Assembly (NCBI GenBank): GCA_016195325.1 | Contig: JACPZX010000065.1 | Span: 1-50,201, forward strand | DNA from: Acidobacteriota bacterium | Lineage (GTDB): Bacteria; Acidobacteriota; Polarisedimenticolia; JACPZX01 | Direction of reading: 5' to 3' | DNA length: 50,201 nucleotides | Shown here: in pieces, positions 42,389 through 50,201 of the stretch | Position numbering within the stretch: the stretch's first letter is position 1 | How the letters are laid out: each line of letters opens with the position of its first letter | Notes under the pieces: model-generated | Told to the model about the DNA's origin: nothing | The model's database searches: none | The model's input: only the letters and a program-made list of their open reading frames with translations | Made by a program: the position numbers and the translations under genes

Positions 42389-42973
42389 GTGAGCGGAGAG
42401 CTGAGGCCGGCGGTCTTCCTCGATCGCGACGGCACGCTCATCGACGAGAACGGCTACGTGAACCACATCGGCCGCGTGAGGCATCTCCCGAGGAGCGCCG
42501 AGGCGGTGAAGCGACTGAGAGGAGCCGGCTTCATGGCCGTGCTGGTCACGAACCAGTCCGGCGTCGCGCGGCGCCTCTTCGACCGCGCCCTCGTCGACCA
42601 GGTCCACGAGCAGCTCCAGGAGAGGATGCAGGCGGAGGGGACGAGGCTCGACGCCTTCTACGTGTGCCCTCACCATCCCGACGGCGCCGACCCCGAGTAC
42701 CGACGGGTCTGCGACTGCCGCAAGCCGAAGCCCGGGATGATCCTGACCGCCGCGCGCGAGCTGGGGCTCGACCTCGCGCGCTCGTACATGGTCGGGGACA
42801 CCCTTTCGGACGTCGAGGCGGCGCACCGCGCCGGCGTCACAAGCGTTCTCGTCCTCACGGGCTATGGCCGCGGCGAGGCGCAGTACCGGATGTCGTGGAA
42901 GGGCGTGCGCCCCGCGCACGTCGCCGAGGATCTCCTCGACGCGGCGGAGTGGATCCTGGGAAGGAGCGGATGA
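42389..42973 (+). CDS. gmhB: D-glycero-D-manno-heptose 1,7-bisphosphate phosphatase
   Basis: 194 residues from a GTG directly after the previous stop, with GGAGGGG upstream. HAD motifs: F-L-D-R-D-G-T-L-I (D12, D14), V-T-N-Q-S-G, K-P-K-P-G-M and V-G-D-T-L-S-D. The structural zinc site C-P-H-H-P...C-D-C is present, as in GmhB. Makes heptose 1-phosphate in ADP-heptose synthesis, together with the two genes that follow. Confidence 0.95.
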   Translation: MSGELRPAVFLDRDGTLIDENGYVNHIGRVRHLPRSAEAVKRLRGAGFMAVLVTNQSGVARRLFDRALVDQVHEQLQERMQAEGTRLDAFYVCPHHPDGADPEYRRVCDCRKPKPGMILTAARELGLDLARSYMVGDTLSDVEAAHRAGVTSVLVLTGYGRGEAQYRMSWKGVRPAHVAEDLLDAAEWILGRSG

Positions 42974-44013
42974 TGGACGAGGGGTTGAAGATCTACCGCG
43001 AGGAGGGGTCGAAGCTCTGCGCCGTCGTCGATCGCTTCGAGGACGTCCCCGTGGTCGTCCTCGGCGACCTGGTCCTCGACGAGTTCCTGAACGCCGAGAT
43101 CGAGCGCGTCTCGCGCGAGGCCCCGGTGCTGATCGTGCAGCAGCGCTCGCTCCACGCGATGCCCGGCGGCGGGGCGAACGCGGTCCACAACCTCAAGGCC
43201 CTCGGCGGCCGGCCGATCCCCGTCGGGGTCGTCGGCGCCGACGAGGCGGGCTCGAGGCTCGTCGATCTCCTCGACCGCGCCGGCATCGAGACCTCCGGGA
43301 TCACCGTCGAGGCGTCGTACGAGACCCCCGCCAAGACGCGCGTCCTCGCCGCCCTCCCCCACTCGCGCCCGCAGCAGGTCGTCCGCATCGACAAGGGGTC
43401 GCCTCACTCCGTCCCGTCGGCCGTCGCGCGCGCGGCGGTGGAGCGGGCCTCAAGGCTCCTCGACGGCGCGGAGGCGCTCCTTCTCTCCGACTACGGCTAC
43501 GACGCGGTGAGGCCCGACCTGACCGCCGCGCTCATCGAGGAGGCGCGCGAGGACGGCCTCAAGATCACGTGCGACTCGCGGCACCGCGTGCGCGAGTTCA
43601 AGGGCGTCTCGGCCGTGACCCCGAACCTCGGCGAGGCGGAAGAGATGCTCGGCCGGCCGATCGAGGACGACGTGGCCCGCCTCCGCGAGGCGGGATCGCG
43701 CCTCGTGAGCGCCCTCGGCGCCGATCACGTCCTCATCACCCGCGGGAGCCGCGGGATGCTCCTCTTCGACGCGAAGGAGGGGCCGTTCGAGATCCCCGTC
43801 TTCGGCTCCGACCAGGTCGCCGACGTCACCGGCGCCGGCGACACCGTCATCGCCGCCTTCACCCTCGCCCTCGCTTCGGGGGCGACCCCTGTCGAGGCCG
43901 CCCTCGTCGCGAACGCCGCCGCCGGCCTCGTGGTGATGAAGCGGGGGACCGCCGTCGTCACCGCCCGCGAGCTGACCGACGCCCTCCGTCGCGCGGGGAC
44001 CGCGCGTGGCTGA
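42973..44013 (+). CDS. rfaE1: Heptose 7-phosphate kinase (HldE N-terminal-domain type, separate gene)
   Basis: 346 residues, PfkB/ribokinase fold. V-L-G-D-L-V-L-D-E-F, M-P-G-G-G-A-N-A-V-H-N and the anion-hole motif V-T-G-A-G-D-T-V-I-A-A. Phosphorylates heptose 7-phosphate at C1. In many Proteobacteria it is fused to the nucleotidyltransferase as HldE; here they are separate overlapping genes. Two ATGs are adjacent (42970 and 42973); AAGGAG is better spaced for the second. Its last 8 bases overlap the next gene. Confidence 0.93.
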   Translation: MDEGLKIYREEGSKLCAVVDRFEDVPVVVLGDLVLDEFLNAEIERVSREAPVLIVQQRSLHAMPGGGANAVHNLKALGGRPIPVGVVGADEAGSRLVDLLDRAGIETSGITVEASYETPAKTRVLAALPHSRPQQVVRIDKGSPHSVPSAVARAAVERASRLLDGAEALLLSDYGYDAVRPDLTAALIEEAREDGLKITCDSRHRVREFKGVSAVTPNLGEAEEMLGRPIEDDVARLREAGSRLVSALGADHVLITRGSRGMLLFDAKEGPFEIPVFGSDQVADVTGAGDTVIAAFTLALASGATPVEAALVANAAAGLVVMKRGTAVVTARELTDALRRAGTARG

Positions 44014-44500
44014 CGCCGGGGGTCGTCACCGGGTTCTCGCGCTTGACGATCTGCTCGCCGCGATCCACTTCCGGCGGGCTTCGGGGGCGAAGGTGGCTCT
44101 CGCCAACGGACTCTTCGACATCCTCCACGTGGGTCACCTTCGCTACCTCGAGGCGGCCTGTCGCGAGGCCGACATCCTGGTCGTCGCCGTGAACGGCGAC
44201 GCCTCCGCGGCGCGGCTGAAGGGCCCCGGGCGCCCGATCGTGCCGGCGGTAGAGCGCGCGGAAATCCTCGCGGGATTCGGGTGCGTGGACTACGTGACGA
44301 TCTTCGACGACGATACCGTCTCGCGGGTCATCCTCGCGCTCCGCCCCGAGGTCCACTGCAAGGGGACCGACTACACCCTGGAGACGGTCCCCGAGCGCGA
44401 CGCGGTGGCGTCTTACGGCGGGCGCGTGGCGATCGTCGGGGATCCGAAAGCGCACGCGACGAGGGATCTGATCGAGGTGATTCGGGGGGGAAAGACTTAG
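44006..44500 (+). CDS. rfaE2: ADP-heptose synthase nucleotidyltransferase (HldE C-terminal-domain type)
   Basis: 164 residues from a GTG inside the end of the kinase gene. A-N-G-L-F-D-I-L-H-V-G-H-L-R-Y-L holds the cytidylyltransferase-fold H-x-G-H motif. V-A-V-N-G-D-A-S-A-A-R-L-K-G-P-G-R-P and the C-terminal G-T-D-Y-T are typical of RfaE2. Transfers AMP from ATP to heptose 1-phosphate. Last gene of the lipid A/heptose operon; its stop overlaps the convergent vapC stop by 3 bases. Confidence 0.94.
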   Translation: MADAGGRHRVLALDDLLAAIHFRRASGAKVALANGLFDILHVGHLRYLEAACREADILVVAVNGDASAARLKGPGRPIVPAVERAEILAGFGCVDYVTIFDDDTVSRVILALRPEVHCKGTDYTLETVPERDAVASYGGRVAIVGDPKAHATRDLIEVIRGGKT

Positions 44501-44943
44501 GAGAGCGCCAGGTCGGCGAGCCGGGCGACGAGGTTGTGCCCTCTAAGTTTTCTTGCCATCGACTCGTCCGCGGTCAACACCGGCACTCCCAGGCGTTCGG
44601 CGAGCGCGACGTACGCCGCATCGTACAGTGCGAGCTCGTACTCCCACGCCAGTTCGGTCGCCTTGCGCAGGAGATCCCAGTCCAGTGTCACAGTCTCCAG
44701 ACGAAGGAGCTCCAGGAAGCGAATCGCGGTCTCGGCATCCCCCTGCTCGGCGCGCCCGCTGAATCGGATGGCGTTGAGGATCTCGAGGAGCGCGAACTCG
44801 GGCACGATGAGCCGGCACCGTCCCGCTTGATGCATGCCTCGCAGGGCCACCGCCGTCTCGCGATCGGATTCGTGGTGCCGCGTAAACCACTTCGCGGCCA
44901 CCGAAGCATCGAGCACGTATCCCGCGTGCGTCGCTCGAATCAC
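44497..44943 (-). CDS. vapC: VapC-like PIN-domain toxin
   Basis: 148 residues from a GTG overlapping the antitoxin stop (GTGA). PIN-domain acidic residues are visible: Asp in V-L-D-A-S-V-A-A-K-W-F, Glu in A-L-L-E-I-L-N-A, Asp in L-Y-D-A-A-Y-V-A-L-A and the final L-T-A-D-E. Such toxins are Mg-dependent RNases that cut tRNA or rRNA. Target unknown. Paired with the RHH gene upstream. Confidence 0.92.
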   Translation of the reverse strand: MIRATHAGYVLDASVAAKWFTRHHESDRETAVALRGMHQAGRCRLIVPEFALLEILNAIRFSGRAEQGDAETAIRFLELLRLETVTLDWDLLRKATELAWEYELALYDAAYVALAERLGVPVLTADESMARKLRGHNLVARLADLALS

Positions 44944-45257
44944 CGCCGCCGCCCTCCGCTCTTCGCGCGGTAACGCTTCCGGGGCTCCTTCACGCGAAGC
45001 GCCCGGCTGTCGCGAAACTCCCGGATGACCTTGACCGGATCCCACGCCCCGAGCTTTTCGGCGAGCGCATCCATGCCCTTCGCCGCCTTCTCCATTTCCC
45101 TTCGCACGGCGGCCGTCTCCCGTTCCCGCTTTCGGGCCTCGAGAAAGGCGACCAGCGCCGACTGAATGAGGGCGCTTCGGTTCATGCTGGAATCGGCCGC
45201 CTCGGCGTCGACCTGGTGCAACAGCTCGTCCGCGAGGAAGACGTTGACTCGGGCCAC
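44940..45257 (-). CDS. Ribbon-helix-helix antitoxin of the VapBC pair
   Basis: 105 residues from the GTG at 45257, seven bases after AGGAGG; an ATG at 45278 would put the ribosome binding site inside the gene. V-A-R-V-N-V-F-L-A-D-E-L-L-H-Q-V-D-A and S-M-N-R-S-A-L-I-Q-S-A-L form a CopG/MetJ-like RHH DNA-binding domain. The basic C-terminal tail (R-K-R-Y-R-A-K-S-G-G-R-R-R) probably wraps the toxin. Expected to repress its own promoter. Confidence 0.88.
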   Translation of the reverse strand: MARVNVFLADELLHQVDAEAADSSMNRSALIQSALVAFLEARKRERETAAVRREMEKAAKGMDALAEKLGAWDPVKVIREFRDSRALRVKEPRKRYRAKSGGRRR

Positions 45258-45285
45258 TTGACACCTCCTTGATGACATACATTAC

Positions 45286-45305
45286 GACACACTCATGTGT
45301 GTGTC
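45286..45305 (-). promoter_or_regulatory. Near-perfect palindrome upstream of the antitoxin gene, candidate operator
   Basis: Twenty bases, GACACAC-T-CATG-T-GTGTGTC, symmetric except for one position pair. It lies 29 bases before the antitoxin start, where a VapB-type repressor would bind. A related inverted repeat (GACACC...GGTGTC, with CAC/GTG inside) is at 45424-45446. Confidence 0.5.
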
Positions 45306-45636
45306 AAGAACCATAGAACGTGTGTTGGTCCATTCCACGGCGGGGTCGAGGTGTCAGGGGCAGGGATTGGCGTTCGGTCGCGTCGTCCCGGATCTGTTGG
45401 CCCTCAGCGTCCTGTCGGCGCCTGACACCACACTCGTGATGGTGTCGTAGAACACCCTCTTGAGCGCGGGTGCGGCGGGATCGAAGAGCGATCACTTGTC
45501 ATGCCGCAGAACTGCGCGGCCGCGGGTGCGCGTCGGCTTCGGTATTAACGACACGACGCGCGGTTTGAGGTGGACGAAAATCAACCACTTGGTGGACGAT
45601 TTTCAACCACTCCCGGGTAGCGGGGGGGTGGGCAGC
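45306..45636 (+). other. Gene-less stretch between the toxin-antitoxin pair and the addiction-module protein
   Basis: No credible coding frame. Contains an inverted repeat at 45424-45446 and two tandem 22-base repeats at 45569-45612. The base composition is slightly less GC-rich in places than the flanks. Looks like an insertion or scar site. Confidence 0.5.
45569..45612 (+). repeat. Two tandem 22-base repeats, possible IS21-type end remnant
   Basis: Two adjacent copies beginning GGTGGACGA and ending TCAACCACT plus one base, differing mainly in the middle (AAAA against TTTT). Repeated blocks of this kind (GGTGGnnnATTTTCAACC-like) occur at the ends of IS21-family elements, from memory. No transposase gene is present, so at most a remnant. 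Confidence 0.5.
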
Positions 45637-45861
45637 CTACTTCCGCAGGCTCGACGAATCGCGGACATCCGACCACGGTCGTGCCGCTTCGGGGTTCTCA
45701 CAGTGCTCCGTGAGCCGACGATCCAACTCCGCGCGTTGCGCATCATTCAGAGGGAGTGAACCCGGGTGCGACGCGATGCTTTCCCACACGGCATCTACGA
45801 GTCGAAGCCGCTCCTCGACGCTGAGGCGCAGGATTTCTCCCAGGAAATCGGGCTCGCTCAT
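45637..45861 (-). CDS. Putative addiction-module component (small antitoxin-like protein)
   Basis: 74 residues. L-S-V-E-E-R-L-R-L-V-D-A-V-W-E-S-I and L-N-D-A-Q-R-A-E-L-D-R-R-L-T-E-H followed by P-W-S-D-V-R are the standard signature of the addiction-module component family (TIGR02574-like), usually paired with a RelE-type toxin. No such toxin follows on this strand, so it may be an orphan. ATG overlaps the stop of the protease-like gene (ATGA), with GGGGAG upstream. Confidence 0.82.
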   Translation of the reverse strand: MSEPDFLGEILRLSVEERLRLVDAVWESIASHPGSLPLNDAQRAELDRRLTEHCENPEAARPWSDVRDSSSLRK

Positions 45862-47131
45862 GCGCTCCCCGAACTCATCGAGCGATTCTGCTTCCTTCTT
45901 ACCACGAACACAGCCAGCCCCACGACGCCCACCGCGACCCCGGCCACCACGACCGTCGAAGGCCCCGAAGTTCGCGACGGAAACGCCTCGGCGAACCGCG
46001 CATTCGGCCTGAAGTACGCCGCCCTCCCCGGGTAATCGAGTACCGCGTTGAACCGCTGCAGCACCTCCATGCACAGCGCGCCGCCGGGAGGCGCCGCCTC
46101 GCCGTCACCCGGAAGCTCCACGTCGATCGGGACGTCGTGCAGCGTGGCCCCGGCGAGCGTCAGCTCGGGGGCGAGGAGCACGGCGTTCCGGACCACTCCC
46201 GAACCGACACCCCGCGACGTGCTCGAGCCGAGGACCCGCAGCGAGCCCGGCAGACCGTGAGCCGCCGCGAAAGCCCGGTTCACCATGAGCGCCCCCGTCC
46301 CCGCGGAGTCGAGGACGAAGAGGCCGCCCTCGCTCCCCAAACGAACCTCCACCGCCGTCAGCGACCCCGCGTCCGGCATCGGGATGCGGACGAAGCCGGC
46401 GGCAAGGGGTGGCAGCGCGTCGTGCACGCGCATCACCATCCGATCGAAGTCGAGCTCCACCACGCGGTCCTCGAGCGCGGTGTACCCCACGATGCCGTCG
46501 GCCGCGTCGGCCTGCTTCTCCACGACGATGATCGACTCGTGGCTCCACCTCAGATCGCCGAGCTCGAGTCGGTTGCCGCTGCCGAGCCGGCGGAGGGTCG
46601 TGCCGCCGGTGCCACGGTTCGTCGCGTGGCCATCCAGCCGGAACCCGGCGCCCTTCTCCCGGGCCGAAGGGTAGAGGACGTGCGAGTCCGCGCCGGTGTC
46701 GAAGATGAGATCGAGAGGCTGCGAGCCGTTGAACCTCCCCACGAGGTGGAGCTTGCCGCTCTGGATCGAGATCGGGATCTCAACCGGTCCCGACGCGGCG
46801 CCGACCCGCTCGGCGACCCCCGTCATCGTCGAGAGACGCGCGGGGCAGGCGTCCTTCCCGTCGAGCATGACGACGAAGTCGTACGTGCGCCCCGGCTCGA
46901 CGTCGAAGGAGAGAGAATCCACGTCGGATATGAACGTCACCCGCTTCGGGCGCGGCGATCGGCGAGCCTGGTAGACATCGAGATCGACAGCGGGGTCGGC
47001 CTCCCACACGCCCTTCAGAAGCCGGTCGCCGTCCCGGACATCCACGACGCGGGAGTGGGCGCGAAGGATCGGAAGCTCGTCCCCGGCCATCACGAGGGAG
47101 GCCCCGCAGAGGGCGATCAGGAAGAAGAGCT

Positions 47132-47135
<4 letters not shown>
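45858..47135 (-). CDS. Retropepsin-like aspartic protease, secreted and membrane-anchored
   Basis: 425 residues from a GTG overlapping the carB stop (GTGA). Signal peptide [17 protein letters not shown]. Two aspartyl-protease-like motifs: [11 protein letters not shown] and [11 protein letters not shown], each with an Asp-(Thr/Ser)-(Gly/Ala) core inside beta strands, as in single-chain retropepsin-like proteins. The second core is D-S-A rather than D-T-G. C-terminal helix [17 protein letters not shown] followed by R-R-K-Q anchors it with the protease outside. Substrate unknown; link to carB probably only co-transcription. Confidence 0.82.

Positions 47136-50201
<3,066 letters not shown>

Overview
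The window is GC-rich DNA from a Gram-negative bacterium: it has lipid A and LPS-heptose genes, outer-membrane exporters, lipoproteins and secreted proteins. Gene content and style (AmmeMemoRadiSam protein B, HD-GYP proteins, very high GC with Leu=CTC preference) would fit Acidobacteriota or a similar deep-branching phylum. That placement is inference. Nearly all annotated starts sit in tightly packed, often overlapping operons.

Layout. 1-4367 (+): the end of a secreted lipase-like hydrolase, then two tandem paralogous secreted proteins built like the lipase tail. 4395-12944: an MltD-like murein lipoprotein, a membrane-anchored small protein, recA, tRNA-Phe(GAA), an unknown 257-residue protein, a TPR-like secreted protein, a 95-residue protein and a Na+/Ca2+-exchanger-like membrane protein. 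13025-15028: a secreted heme-motif/Ig-repeat protein. 15319-26616 (-): a large heavy-metal island. Its upstream half is a Cus-type exporter (CusC, CusB, CusA) with a cytochrome c, a His-rich periplasmic protein and a DUF4198 protein. Its downstream half is a CsoR-controlled cluster of CsoR, a MerT-like transporter, a thioredoxin-HMA protein, a CopZ-like [2Fe-2S] protein and an outer-membrane beta-barrel.

The most striking observation is in that CsoR cluster. Two of its genes carry in-frame UGA codons where cysteines would be expected, each followed at the right distance by a SECIS-like hairpin. One is a thioredoxin-like protein with U-P-V-C in place of C-P-V-C. The other is a beta-barrel whose predicted mature N-terminus reads U-A-U, followed by a 7-bp stem with a GGUC loop. 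I propose a selenocysteine-using mercury/copper handling operon. The beta-barrel gene also has an in-frame UAG, which is unexplained.

26753-34603: glycosylasparaginase, Memo-like protein, a thiolase broken by an internal deletion, a secreted coiled-coil-like protein, PilZ, a cobalamin/iron-type binding protein, lexA, an isolated UvrD-tudor-like protein and a HAD phosphatase. 34600-38858: two HD-GYP proteins and a histidine kinase. 39085-44500 (+): an overlapping lipid A/heptose operon (waaA, lpxK, lpxL-like, gmhB, hldE kinase and nucleotidyltransferase halves). 44497-45861: a VapC-type toxin, an RHH antitoxin, repeats reminiscent of IS21-type ends, and an addiction-module protein. 45858-50201 (-): a retropepsin-like protein coupled to carB. 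The carB 5' end has different codon use and may mark a recombination or assembly junction.
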